Part shown: piece after piece, positions 34,606 through 43,189 of the stretch
How the letters are laid out: each line of letters begins with the position of its first letter
Numbering within the stretch: position 1 is the first letter of the stretch
Assembly (NCBI GenBank): GCA_002215645.1
Contig: NGFI01000008.1
Coordinates: 372,001 to 436,000, forward strand
Length of the DNA: 64,000 bases
Direction of reading: 5' to 3'
Source of the DNA: Gemmatimonadetes bacterium 2013_60CM_65_52
GTDB lineage: Bacteria > Gemmatimonadota > Gemmatimonadetes > Gemmatimonadales > Gemmatimonadaceae
Program-made: the position numbers and the translations under genes
Notes under the pieces: generated by a model
Database searches by the model: none
Seen by the model: the letters and a program-made list of their open reading frames with translations, nothing else
Told to the model about the DNA's origin: nothing

Positions 34606-35858
34606 CGCCCCGGAGCTCCCGGACGACGAACGATTCGTCGACGCTGTTCGACCTGGATGCACCGCGCATCACGTCGTTGATCGACGAGGTCGGAGAGACG
34701 TTTCCCGGCGCGAGTCCGCGCTCGGCGCTGGCCGTCTCCACGTTGACACAGACGGCGAAGGACATCGTCGAGGGCGCGTTCGTCCCGCTGTGGGTGCGTG
34801 GCGAGATCAGCGACTTCAAATCGCACCGCAATGGACATTGGTACTTCTGTCTCCGCGACCGCGCCGCGCAGATGCGGTGTGTCGTGTGGTCGCGCGATCA
34901 GGGTGCATTGCCCGCTGCGCCGGACGATGGCATGCAGGTGGCCGCCTTCGGCCAGCTCGGCGTGTATGCGGCGCGTGGCGAGATGCGATTCACCGTCACG
35001 CGCATGGAGGCGGACGGCGACGGCCTGCGACAGAAGGCGCTGGAGGCGACGCGCAAGCGCCTCGCGGCGGACGGCCTCCTCGATGCCGCCAGGAAGCGCG
35101 AGATTCCGCGACATCCGCGGCGCATTGCGTTCGTCACCAGCTCGAGTGGCGCGGCGTTGCACGACGTTGTCGCCGTGCTTCGGCGGCGTGCGCCGGCCGT
35201 GGAACTGATCGTGGTGCATGCGGCCGTGCAGGGAGATACGGCGCCGCGTGAGCTGTGTGCTGCGCTTGCGCGCGTCGCGCGATGGGGCGGAGCGGAGCTC
35301 GTGATCATTGGCCGGGGCGGTGGATCACGCGAGGACTTGTGGGCGTTCAACGATGAGCGCGTCGCCCGTGCGCTGGCGGCGTGTCCCGTGCCGACGATCT
35401 CCGCGGTGGGACATGAGATCGACATGTCGCTCTGCGACCTCGTCGCGGATCTGCGCGCGCCGACGCCGTCGGCCGCGGCGGAAGCGGCGGTGATGTCTCG
35501 CGCGGAGACCGCTCTGGAATTCGCAGGTTTGGGCCGCCGAATGACGGACGCCGTCAAGACGCGGCTTCGGGATGCGCGGTCGCGTGTATTGCAGGACTCG
35601 CGTCGGATGTCGGCTGCCGTGCAGGTGCGAGTCGTGCAGAACAGGCATCGAATGTCTGCCGCCGCCGGACGTCTCAATGCACTCAGCCCGCTGGCGATTC
35701 TGCAACGGGGATACGGCGTCGCGCGCGATGCCGAGGGACATACGCTTGCCTCGGCGTCTGACTTCACCCCCAACGAAGCGTTCGTCCTGCAGCTTCGTGA
35801 TGGCGCGGTGGACGCAGTTTCCCGCGCAGTGCGGCTCAGAGAGGCCGCATCACAGTGA
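34602..35858 (+). CDS. xseA: Exodeoxyribonuclease VII large subunit
   Basis: A 418-residue subunit of exonuclease VII, which degrades single-stranded DNA from both ends. The N-terminal OB fold (about 45-140) includes [24 protein letters not shown]. The catalytic core has [48 protein letters not shown], and [30 protein letters not shown], all diagnostic. A shorter coiled-coil and a C-terminal segment ending with [16 protein letters not shown] follow. ATG 34602 overlaps the folD stop, and the end overlaps xseB. Confidence 0.96.
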   Translation: MTPRSSRTTNDSSTLFDLDAPRITSLIDEVGETFPGASPRSALAVSTLTQTAKDIVEGAFVPLWVRGEISDFKSHRNGHWYFCLRDRAAQMRCVVWSRDQGALPAAPDDGMQVAAFGQLGVYAARGEMRFTVTRMEADGDGLRQKALEATRKRLAADGLLDAARKREIPRHPRRIAFVTSSSGAALHDVVAVLRRRAPAVELIVVHAAVQGDTAPRELCAALARVARWGGAELVIIGRGGGSREDLWAFNDERVARALAACPVPTISAVGHEIDMSLCDLVADLRAPTPSAAAEAAVMSRAETALEFAGLGRRMTDAVKTRLRDARSRVLQDSRRMSAAVQVRVVQNRHRMSAAAGRLNALSPLAILQRGYGVARDAEGHTLASASDFTPNEAFVLQLRDGAVDAVSRAVRLREAASQ

Positions 35859-36076
35859 CGCTCGAACAGCGGCTCCTGCGCCTCGAAGCCATCGTCGCCG
35901 AGCTCGAGGGGCAGCATCTCGACCTCGAGACGGCACTCGCGCGCTTCGAGGAGGGCGTTGCATGTCTGCGGGAAGCAGCCGTCGCGCTGGCGGCGGCAGA
36001 GCTGCATGTGACGAAGCTCTCGGAGGCAGCGGACGGCACGTTCGTACTCGAGGACTTCGATGCCGACGATGCCTGA
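35855..36076 (+). CDS. xseB: Exodeoxyribonuclease VII small subunit
   Basis: A 73-residue small subunit: LEQRLLRLEAIVAELEGQHLD followed by LETALARFEEGVACLREA, the conserved two-helix unit that wraps around XseA. It starts within the xseA stop (ATGA-type overlap). Its last 17 bases overlap the start of the prenyl synthase gene, a normal order (xseA-xseB-ispA-dxs). Confidence 0.94.
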   Translation: MTLEQRLLRLEAIVAELEGQHLDLETALARFEEGVACLREAAVALAAAELHVTKLSEAADGTFVLEDFDADDA

Positions 36077-36977
36077 GCAGGCGCTTCGGCGCGAGTCCGC
36101 GGCATTCGCCGCTGACAAGGACGAGATCGACCGCGCCATTGCCGTGTCGTGTGAACGCTACCTGCCGGAGGTCGACGGACTTGTCGGCGACGCGATTCAT
36201 TACGGGCTGACCGGTGAGGGAAAGCGGATGCGCGGCATTCTCTTTCTCTGCGCGTTTCGCGCGGCGGGGGGCGTCGGCGACGCCCTCGGTCTCGCCGCCG
36301 CCATTGAGATAGTGCACGCATACTCGCTGCTGCACGATGACCTGCCATGCATGGACGACGACGACGTTCGGCGTGGGCGACCCACGGTGCATCGCGTGTT
36401 CGGCGTTGCGGCGGGGACGGTGGCTGGCGTCGCCATGGTGCCCTTGGCTGCAGTCGCGGCCGCCGATGCATGCGCCACGCTTGGCTTGCCGGGAGAGATT
36501 GCCGGCGAGATCGTCGCGGAGCTCATGAGAGCCTCCGGCGCTGGGGGCATGATCGGCGGCCAGCTCCTCGATCTCGAGGGGGAGAAGCGGCCGCTTGGCC
36601 TCGAGGATCTCGAGCGCATCCATCGCGCGAAAACCGGAGCCCTCATCGCGGCGGCGGCGACACTCGGAGGCCGGGCGGCCCGTACGGATGGAGAGCGCCT
36701 CGAGGCGCTTGCCCGATACGGTGCGGATGTGGGCCTTGCTTTCCAGATCGCTGACGACGTGCTCGACGTGACAGCCACCACCGGCCAGCTCGGGAAGACC
36801 GTTGGGCGGGACGTCGCCCTTCAGAAGAGCACCTATCCGGGGCTGCTGGGCATCGAGGGGGCCAACCGCCGCGCCGGGGCGTTGATCAGGGATGGCTGCG
36901 ACGCCCTCGACAGCGCGGGGCTGCTCACCCCGGAGTTGGCCCGGATTGCCCGGTTCGCCATCGAGCGAACCTCTTAG
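36060..36977 (+). CDS. ispA: Farnesyl/geranyl diphosphate synthase (IspA-like)
   Basis: A 305-residue short-chain polyprenyl diphosphate synthase for C10-C20 isoprenoids. FARM is HDDLPCMDDDDVRRGRPT, SARM is FQIADDVLDV, with GGQLLDLEGE, KTGALI and KSTYPGLLG also present. Two departures from the family are visible: GGKRLRP is GEGKRMRG, and the usual AILAGDAL segment after FARM reads TVAGVAMV, so the conserved Asp is lost. Catalytic Asp clusters remain, so activity is likely. ATG 36060 lies inside xseB; ATG 36069 is an alternative. dxs follows after 12 bases. Confidence 0.9.
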   Translation: MPTMPEQALRRESAAFAADKDEIDRAIAVSCERYLPEVDGLVGDAIHYGLTGEGKRMRGILFLCAFRAAGGVGDALGLAAAIEIVHAYSLLHDDLPCMDDDDVRRGRPTVHRVFGVAAGTVAGVAMVPLAAVAAADACATLGLPGEIAGEIVAELMRASGAGGMIGGQLLDLEGEKRPLGLEDLERIHRAKTGALIAAAATLGGRAARTDGERLEALARYGADVGLAFQIADDVLDVTATTGQLGKTVGRDVALQKSTYPGLLGIEGANRRAGALIRDGCDALDSAGLLTPELARIARFAIERTS

Positions 36978-36989
36978 ATTTCACTGATC

Positions 36990-38882
36990 ATGTCGATTCT
37001 CGATCGTATCGCGTCGCCGGCCGACCTCCGCACCCTCTCGCGAGACGAGCTGCGCACGCTTGCCGTGGACCTTCGTGCGCGAATGGTGGACGTCTGCTCG
37101 CGCACGGGTGGGCACATCGGCGCGGGACTCGGCGTCGTCGAGCTGACCATCGCGCTCCACTATGCCTTCCGGACGCCTCGCGATCAGTTGGTGTGGGACG
37201 TGGGACATCAGGGGTACCCACACAAGCTGCTCACTGGCCGCAACGACAGGATGGAGACGCTGCGGCAGGAGAACGGCATCTCCGGATTCCTGAAGCGCAC
37301 CGAAAGTGAATACGACACCTTCGGCGCGGGCCACGCCGCCACGGCCATCTCGGCGGCGCTGGGCATGGCAGCAGCGCGGGACATCAATGGCGAACCGGAC
37401 CTCAAAGTCGTCGCCGTGCTGGGCGATGGCGCGCTGAGCTCGGGACTCGCGTACGAGGGACTCAACAACGCGGGACACTCCGAGCGCGACTTCGTGGTCG
37501 TCCTCAACGACAACGAGATGTCCATTGCACCCAACGTGGGTGCGATGCACAAGTATCTCACGTCCATCCAGCGCAATCCTCTGTACAACCGGGTGCGCTC
37601 GCGCATCGGCGACATCGTGGACAACGCTGGCGCGGTCGGCACGCTGGTGCGCAAATGGGAGGAGAGCATGAAATCCTTCCTCACGCCGGGCGTGTTGTTC
37701 GAGGAGCTCGGGTTCCGGTACTTCGGGCCCATCGACGGCCACGACATCGGCGCGATGATCGACACGTTTGCCGCCGTGCGGGCCATGACCGGGCCGCGCC
37801 TGGTGCACGTCATCACGCAGAAGGGAAAAGGATTTCCGGCCGGCGAGCATGCGACGGGAGAGAAGTGGCACGCCCTGCCGCCCGGACACGATCCGACCAC
37901 GGGCAAACAGGTGTCGGTTACGGCGGCGGCGAACCCCGCGTACACCGCGGTGTTCGGCAAGGCGCTCGCGGAGATCGGTGCGGACAACTCGAAGGTCGTC
38001 GCGATCACGGCGGCAATGCCCAGCGGCACGGGCACAGGCGCTTTCGCGAAGGCGCATCCCTCGCGCTTCTTCGACGTCGGCATTGCGGAGGGCCACGCGG
38101 TAACCTTCGCTGCCGGGTTGACCACCCGCGGACTGCGACCGGTGTGCGCCATCTACTCGACCTTCCTGCAGCGTGCGTACGACAACATCATCCACGACTG
38201 CGCAATTCAATCGCTGCCGGTGGTGTTCGCGATGGATCGCGCCGGCCTCGTGGGCGAGGACGGCGAAACGCACGCGGGGCTCTACGACATCGCCTACATG
38301 CTCGCCGTCCCGAACATGACCGTCACCGCACCGCGTGACGGACGAGAGATGCTCGGTCTCCTGCGCGCGGGCATCGAGCACACGGGCGGCCCGTTCTGTC
38401 TGCGCTATCCGCGCGACGTCGTGCCCGAGCCCGTGCCAGCAATTGCGGACGTTCCCGCTGTGCCACGCGGCACGTGGGAGGTGTTGCGGCAGGGCAGCGA
38501 GTTCGCAATTCTCGCGGTCGGCACGATGGTCAATCCCGCGGTGTCTGCGGCCGAAGTGCTCGCGGCGGAGGGACTCGACGTCACCGTGGTGAACTGCCGG
38601 TATCTCAAGCCCTACGATGAAGTCACGCTCGCGGCCATCCTCGCCGACCACCGTCAGATACTGGTCGTGGAGGAAGGTACGATCATCAACGGCTTCGGAG
38701 CGTTCATGACGTCGGTCATCGAGCGACACGAACCGCAGGTGCGCGTCCACACACACGGCGTGCCCGATCGCATCATCTACGCCGCGGCACGCGCCAAGCA
38801 GCTCGCGTCGCTCGGGCTGGACGCCGCCGGAATCGCGGAGCGCGTTCGCGCGTTGCACGAGAGCGAGGCGCTCACCGGGTGA
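36990..38882 (+). CDS. dxs: 1-Deoxy-D-xylulose-5-phosphate synthase
   Basis: A 630-residue thiamine diphosphate enzyme, the first step of the MEP isoprenoid pathway (pyruvate + glyceraldehyde 3-phosphate). Thiamine domain features are TGGHIGAGLGVVELTIALHY, WDVGHQGYPHKLLTGR, GAGHAATAISAALGMA, and GDGALSSGLAYEGLNNAG. The pyrimidine-binding part has FFDVGIAEGHAVTFAAGL and MDRAGLVGEDGETHAGLYD. Length is normal. It pairs functionally with the upstream prenyl synthase. Overlaps nadK (GTGA). Confidence 0.97.
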   Translation: MSILDRIASPADLRTLSRDELRTLAVDLRARMVDVCSRTGGHIGAGLGVVELTIALHYAFRTPRDQLVWDVGHQGYPHKLLTGRNDRMETLRQENGISGFLKRTESEYDTFGAGHAATAISAALGMAAARDINGEPDLKVVAVLGDGALSSGLAYEGLNNAGHSERDFVVVLNDNEMSIAPNVGAMHKYLTSIQRNPLYNRVRSRIGDIVDNAGAVGTLVRKWEESMKSFLTPGVLFEELGFRYFGPIDGHDIGAMIDTFAAVRAMTGPRLVHVITQKGKGFPAGEHATGEKWHALPPGHDPTTGKQVSVTAAANPAYTAVFGKALAEIGADNSKVVAITAAMPSGTGTGAFAKAHPSRFFDVGIAEGHAVTFAAGLTTRGLRPVCAIYSTFLQRAYDNIIHDCAIQSLPVVFAMDRAGLVGEDGETHAGLYDIAYMLAVPNMTVTAPRDGREMLGLLRAGIEHTGGPFCLRYPRDVVPEPVPAIADVPAVPRGTWEVLRQGSEFAILAVGTMVNPAVSAAEVLAAEGLDVTVVNCRYLKPYDEVTLAAILADHRQILVVEEGTIINGFGAFMTSVIERHEPQVRVHTHGVPDRIIYAAARAKQLASLGLDAAGIAERVRALHESEALTG

Positions 38883-39748
38883 TCCGGCTCGGCGTCGCCG
38901 GCCATCTCGGCTACGAGGGGCTTCCCGGTGTGCTCGCGACGCTACGACGGCTGGCGCCCGCGCTCGACCTCGAGCTCTCGTATGAGCACTCGCTGCTGCC
39001 CGTGGCGGGCGATGCCGTACCCATCGTCGTCCCCGGGGAGATCGACGCGATTCTCACGCTTGGCGGCGACGGCACGCTGCTACGCGCCTCGCGCATGGTC
39101 GAGGAACATCCGGTGTCGATTCTCGGCATCAACCTCGGGCGGCTCGGATTTCTTACGTGCTGTCCCGCGGAGGAGCTCGAGGTCGCGCTTCGCCGATTTG
39201 CTTCCGGCGACTACATCGTCGAGCCTCGCATGCGACTCGATGCCCGCGTGCGTGGCACTGACGGCACGGAGCGGGCGCGCTGGCTCGCGCTCAACGACGT
39301 CGTGCTCCACAAGGGAGGGTTCGCCCGCATCATCACGATCGACGTGCAGGCGAACGGGGAGCCGGTCGCGCACTATTCGGCCGACGGCATCGTCATCGCG
39401 ACGCCCACCGGCTCCACGGCGTACAACCTCTCGGCAGGCGGTCCCGTCGTCTTCCCGACACTGGAGACGATCCTGGTGACACCGGTGAGCCCGCACACAC
39501 TGGCGCTGCGTGCGCTCGTATTGCCCGCCACCACCGAGGTGACGGTGCAGGTAGAAGATGCGCCCGGCGAGGTTCTGGTAACGGTGGACGGACAGATTGG
39601 CGTCACGTTCTCGGTGGGTGAGACACTGGTGACGCGCCGGTCCTCGCGGCCGCTGCCCATCGTGCGCTTTCCCGAATCCAGCTTCTTCGCCACCATGCGC
39701 GAAAAGCTGCACTGGGGAGGTCTCCTCGACCGCGACGAGCGCACGTAG
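38879..39748 (+). CDS. nadK: NAD kinase
   Basis: A 289-residue kinase that makes NADP from NAD with ATP or polyphosphate. ILTLGGDGTLLRASR carries the GGDG motif. NLGRLGFLT, LALNDVVLHKG, YSADGIVIATPTGSTAYNLSAGGPVV and LALRALVLPATTEV complete the family core. The GTG start overlaps the dxs stop. It ends directly before the recN ATG with no spacing. Confidence 0.95.
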   Translation: MIRLGVAGHLGYEGLPGVLATLRRLAPALDLELSYEHSLLPVAGDAVPIVVPGEIDAILTLGGDGTLLRASRMVEEHPVSILGINLGRLGFLTCCPAEELEVALRRFASGDYIVEPRMRLDARVRGTDGTERARWLALNDVVLHKGGFARIITIDVQANGEPVAHYSADGIVIATPTGSTAYNLSAGGPVVFPTLETILVTPVSPHTLALRALVLPATTEVTVQVEDAPGEVLVTVDGQIGVTFSVGETLVTRRSSRPLPIVRFPESSFFATMREKLHWGGLLDRDERT

Positions 39749-41440
39749 ATGCTGACCGAGCTTCGCCTGCGAAATTTCGCCATCATCGAGTCACTCACGC
39801 TGCCCCTCGCACGCGGCTTCAACGTACTCTCCGGCGAAACCGGCGCAGGCAAGTCCATCATCGTCGGCGCACTCGGCCTCCTGCTTGGCGAACGTGCCAG
39901 CGCCGATCTCATTCGAACGGGTGCTGACCGGGCCGCGGTCGAGGGCGTCTTCGACATCTCCGATCAGCCGGAGATCGCCACGTTGCTCGACGAGCGCGGA
40001 ATCGATGCGGACGATGCACTTCTCGTCCTTCGCCGCGAGATAGCACCAGGCCGCGCCCGCGCCTGGATCAACGGCACAACGGTAAGCGCGGGAATGCTGG
40101 CGGAGGTGGGACGTTTGCTCGTGAATCTCCACGGCCAGCACGAGGCGCAGACACTGCTCGATACGGATGCGCAGCGACGGATTCTGGACGCGTTCGCCGG
40201 CGTCACGGGCGTGGCCGACCGCGTCCGCGAGGCGTTCGAATCGGTGAGCGCCACGCGCGCCGAGATTGCCGATCTGAAGCGCCGCCGCGCGGAGGCGGAG
40301 AAACGGGCGGACTACCTACGCCACGTGGTGCACGAGATCGAGGGTGCGAAGCTCACCGACGGCGAGGACGTGCGGTTGGAGGAGGAAGCGCGCCGGCTCG
40401 AGAACGCGGAGGAGCTTCGCGAGCTGGCGACGGGAATCGCCTCCGGCATCGAAGGGGACGATGACGCCGTTCTGTCGCGCCTTGGCGCGGTTGAACGAAT
40501 GCTCTCGCACATTCGTCGCATCGACCCGACGCTCGCGCGCCTCCAGGAGCTGTTCGACACGGCGTTCTACAATCTCGAGGCGCTCGCGCGGGAGCTCGGG
40601 GAATACGAATCGTCGGTGGACCTCGATCCAACTCGCCTGGAGGAGGTGCGAGGTCGCCGCGACCTGTTGTTCGCCCTCACGCGAAAGTACGGCGCCACCC
40701 TCGGCGATGTGATCGAGCACCTTCGCCTCGCGCGCACCGAGCTGGATCTCGTGGACTCCGCGGGGGGCGATCTGCGAGTGCTCGAGGAGAAAGAACGGGC
40801 GGCGCAGCGGATGCTTGAAGCGGCCGCGACCGAGCTCACCGCGGCTCGTGTGTCTGCCTCCGAACGGCTCGCGCGCGCCGCGGACGAGCTTTTTCCCGAT
40901 CTCGGTATGGGCGACGGCCACTTTCATGCGGCCATTCTCCCGGCGCGGGACATCGGCGCCGACGGCGCGGAGTCCGTCGAGTTCCGCGTATCGCTGAATG
41001 CCGGCCACGACGAGCGTCCGCTGGCACGCGTGGCGAGTGGCGGAGAATTGTCGCGCGTCATGCTCGCCCTCAAGACGATTCTCGCGCGGCTCGACCGTGT
41101 TCCGACGCTCGTCTTCGACGAAGTCGACGCCGACATCGGCGGACGCGTCGCCCTTCAAGTGGGCGAGACCATGCGTCGTGTCGCGAACGATCATCAGGTC
41201 TTCGCCATCACGCATCTACCTCAGATCGCCGCACGGGCGCATCACCACATTCTGGTGAGCAAGGACGCCAAGGGCGGCGTTACGACGGCCGACATCTCCG
41301 TCCTCGACGGCAACGCGCGTGTCGCGGAGCTTGCTCGCATGCTCGGCGGCGATCCCGAGAGTACGGTGAGCAGGGCGCATGCGGCAGAACTACTAGAAGC
41401 CGGTAGGTCGGTAGGTCGGAAAGCCGAAGTTGCTGGCTGA
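39749..41440 (+). CDS. recN: DNA repair protein RecN
   Basis: A 563-residue SMC-like ATPase for double-strand break repair. N-terminal MLTELRLRNFAIIESLTLPL, Walker A GETGAGKSIIVGALGLLLG, then a long two-part coiled coil (about 155-360). The C-terminal signature motif is LARVASGGELSRVMLALK and Walker B is TLVFDEVDADIGGRVA. The last 13 or so residues (GRSVGRKAEVAG) are encoded by the left arm of a GTAGGTCG inverted repeat, so the natural C-terminus has been replaced or extended by repeat sequence. No LexA-type operator was recognised. Confidence 0.95.
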   Translation: MLTELRLRNFAIIESLTLPLARGFNVLSGETGAGKSIIVGALGLLLGERASADLIRTGADRAAVEGVFDISDQPEIATLLDERGIDADDALLVLRREIAPGRARAWINGTTVSAGMLAEVGRLLVNLHGQHEAQTLLDTDAQRRILDAFAGVTGVADRVREAFESVSATRAEIADLKRRRAEAEKRADYLRHVVHEIEGAKLTDGEDVRLEEEARRLENAEELRELATGIASGIEGDDDAVLSRLGAVERMLSHIRRIDPTLARLQELFDTAFYNLEALARELGEYESSVDLDPTRLEEVRGRRDLLFALTRKYGATLGDVIEHLRLARTELDLVDSAGGDLRVLEEKERAAQRMLEAAATELTAARVSASERLARAADELFPDLGMGDGHFHAAILPARDIGADGAESVEFRVSLNAGHDERPLARVASGGELSRVMLALKTILARLDRVPTLVFDEVDADIGGRVALQVGETMRRVANDHQVFAITHLPQIAARAHHHILVSKDAKGGVTTADISVLDGNARVAELARMLGGDPESTVSRAHAAELLEAGRSVGRKAEVAG

Positions 41441-41453
41441 CCTACCGACCTAC
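41403..41453. repeat. GTAGGTCG inverted repeat at the recN stop
   Basis: GTAGGTCGGTAGGTC (41403-41417) and GACCTACCGACCTAC (41439-41453) are perfect 15-base complements around a 21-base loop; two more CCTAC units follow. The right arm includes the recN stop codon. It sits between two convergent genes and could act as a bidirectional terminator. The unit GTAGGTCG is itself a tandem heptad-like repeat. Confidence 0.8.
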
Positions 41454-41457
41454 TGTC

Positions 41458-43134
41458 CTACCGTCCTACAAAGATTCTCACCGCCACTTGATCCCGATTG
41501 ATCTTCGCAACCCCGGGATCTCCCGCGATCGTCTCCAGATGCGTAAACGACACCTCGATCGGCGTTCGCGTTGTGCCGCGCAGGTAAGAGTCCACTGTCG
41601 AGTATCGCACGCCAAAACCCGCACGCTGCGCGGTGCGCGTCGCGGTGTTGGGCGCGAAGGCAGTCACACCGCAGCCGTCGCACGTTGCCGTGCCAGGAAG
41701 CACGTATGTGGCAGCGCCCGTGCGCTCGATGCCGTAAAGCCCGTCCAGCGCGAACCACTCGCCGAGCAGAAATCGCGGCGTGACGTCCAGTGTTACCACG
41801 GCGCCGGGCGTCATCGTCACCGCCCCGAATATGGGCACCGGGAAGTATGACTCGGGATTGCCGAGGAGCGGCGAGTCCACCGTTCGTGCCAATGGCTTGT
41901 CGTAACGCGCCGCCAACGTTGCCGCGAGACGCCCAGTGGTCACATCCAGCGCGGAGCTCACACCAACGCCGGATCCGATGATGGGCGACACGCTGCCGAT
42001 CTGCTTCGCCGAGTCGCCGCGCGTCGTCTCGTAGCGATACTCGCCGCCCACGGCCATACGAGCGTGCAGACCATGTCGGGGCAGGGTGTCGTACTGAAAG
42101 TTGTCGAAGACGAGAACCCGCGCCGCGAACGTGGCACCTCCGATCACCAGGCGATTGACGGTCTGCAAGGAGTCCAGGCCGCCGCCAAGCGTGCTCTGGA
42201 GAAGTCCCGGAGCGCTCCCGCGCCCCTGCAAGTCGATGTACGAGAAGTCCGCGTCCGCCGTGAACACGTGCGAGGACGTCGCAGCGCCTGGGCCGAGGTA
42301 CTGCTGCACGCGCGACACGGTGGCGGCACGCTGTGTCTCGATGGCTGTCGCGAGCGCGCTTCCCGTCCTCGGCGCCAGCAGCGTACTCGTCGAGTCGATT
42401 CCGAGCGCTGCACGCACGGCGTCGGCGAAGGCCTGTGCCTGCGTCCGCGCCGCCGCGGCGCCGCTCACGTCGGCGTTGACGCTCGAGCAGCCGGGTGCAT
42501 TCGGTGATTTCGGGCAGTTCGCGATCAACTGTCCCAAGCTGTCCGCCGCGCTGCGCAAGGCGGCGTAGAGCGCCGCGTTGGTGCCCGCCGCCGAGCCACG
42601 CGTCCGCGCGGGGATGAATCCAACGTTCGCGCGCCGTGTCGAATCGCCGTTCACGGTGACGTGCATGCTACGCCGCGTCTGAATGATCGGCACCATCACA
42701 CCGACGCTCAGCCGGCGCGTGAGACCCAGCTCGAGCGCGATCGGCGTGGTCACCGTGCGGATGTCGCTCTGCGCATTCAGCCGTCCGAGTGTCAGGCGAG
42801 TGCCGCCGTCGTTGGCGAGAGTCTTGAGCCCCTGTTCCACAACCGTGAGCCGCGGCAACTGCCGCGGACCGAGTGAATCCGTGGAGATCTCGTCGGTCAG
42901 CGTGCGAACGCCGTTGGCTGTAAACCGCTCGTCGATCCGCGACCAGCCCGTCGTCATACGGAAGCGCAGCATGCCCGCGGGAATCGGCGCCGCGTCTTCG
43001 GTGTGCGTCAGCTGCAACTGCGCGCGTGCGCCCATCGGCGCCACGGCCAACAAGAGCGCTGCGAGCGCGTGTCTACGCGGAACGCGCCATGGCGCGAGCG
43101 AAACGATGCCGGCAATCGGCGCGAGCACTTGCAT
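41458..43134 (-). CDS. Predicted secreted/outer-membrane beta-rich protein
   Basis: A protein of 558 residues from ATG 43134 (ATG 43152 would add six). A Sec signal peptide is likely: basic RVPRRH, hydrophobic ALAALLLAVAPMG, then ARA before QLQLTHTEDA. The mature part has many alternating short hydrophobic and polar segments (ALELGLTRRLSVGVMVPII, LAATLAARYDKPL, VVTLDVTPRFLLGEWFAL) and ends RDQVAVRIFVGR with the final residues like an outer-membrane barrel. There is a Cys-containing loop (ATCDGCGVTAF). I do not recognise the family. It is divergent from the glycosidase-like gene. Confidence 0.7.
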   Translation of the reverse strand: MQVLAPIAGIVSLAPWRVPRRHALAALLLAVAPMGARAQLQLTHTEDAAPIPAGMLRFRMTTGWSRIDERFTANGVRTLTDEISTDSLGPRQLPRLTVVEQGLKTLANDGGTRLTLGRLNAQSDIRTVTTPIALELGLTRRLSVGVMVPIIQTRRSMHVTVNGDSTRRANVGFIPARTRGSAAGTNAALYAALRSAADSLGQLIANCPKSPNAPGCSSVNADVSGAAAARTQAQAFADAVRAALGIDSTSTLLAPRTGSALATAIETQRAATVSRVQQYLGPGAATSSHVFTADADFSYIDLQGRGSAPGLLQSTLGGGLDSLQTVNRLVIGGATFAARVLVFDNFQYDTLPRHGLHARMAVGGEYRYETTRGDSAKQIGSVSPIIGSGVGVSSALDVTTGRLAATLAARYDKPLARTVDSPLLGNPESYFPVPIFGAVTMTPGAVVTLDVTPRFLLGEWFALDGLYGIERTGAATYVLPGTATCDGCGVTAFAPNTATRTAQRAGFGVRYSTVDSYLRGTTRTPIEVSFTHLETIAGDPGVAKINRDQVAVRIFVGR

Positions 43135-43142
43135 GGGGCGGA

Positions 43143-43171
43143 AGGTTATCATTGGTGCACTGCACCATCAA
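43143..43171 (-). promoter_or_regulatory. Promoter for the minus-strand envelope protein
   Basis: On the minus strand TTGATG (43171-43166), 17-base spacer, TAACCT (43148-43143), then eight bases to ATG 43134. This supports the shorter start for the gene. The spacer holds a perfect palindrome. Confidence 0.5.
43154..43166. promoter_or_regulatory. Palindrome GGTGCACTGCACC, operator candidate
   Basis: Six-base perfect arms around a central C, located between the -35 and -10 boxes of the minus-strand promoter and 24 bases before the GTG of the divergent gene. It could bind a repressor controlling both genes. No regulator gene is adjacent. Confidence 0.4.
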
Positions 43172-43189
43172 CGTCATCACGCATCCGAC

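Noticed and set aside
36981-38858. 625-residue open frame on the minus strand opposite dxs
   Set aside because: dxs is unmistakable; the opposite frame is a GC-driven shadow without motifs.
42683-43189. Upstream extension of the glycosidase-like open frame
   Set aside because: It is antisense to the signal peptide region of the envelope gene, is Arg/Ser-rich and crosses the divergent promoter; GTG 43190 is a better start.
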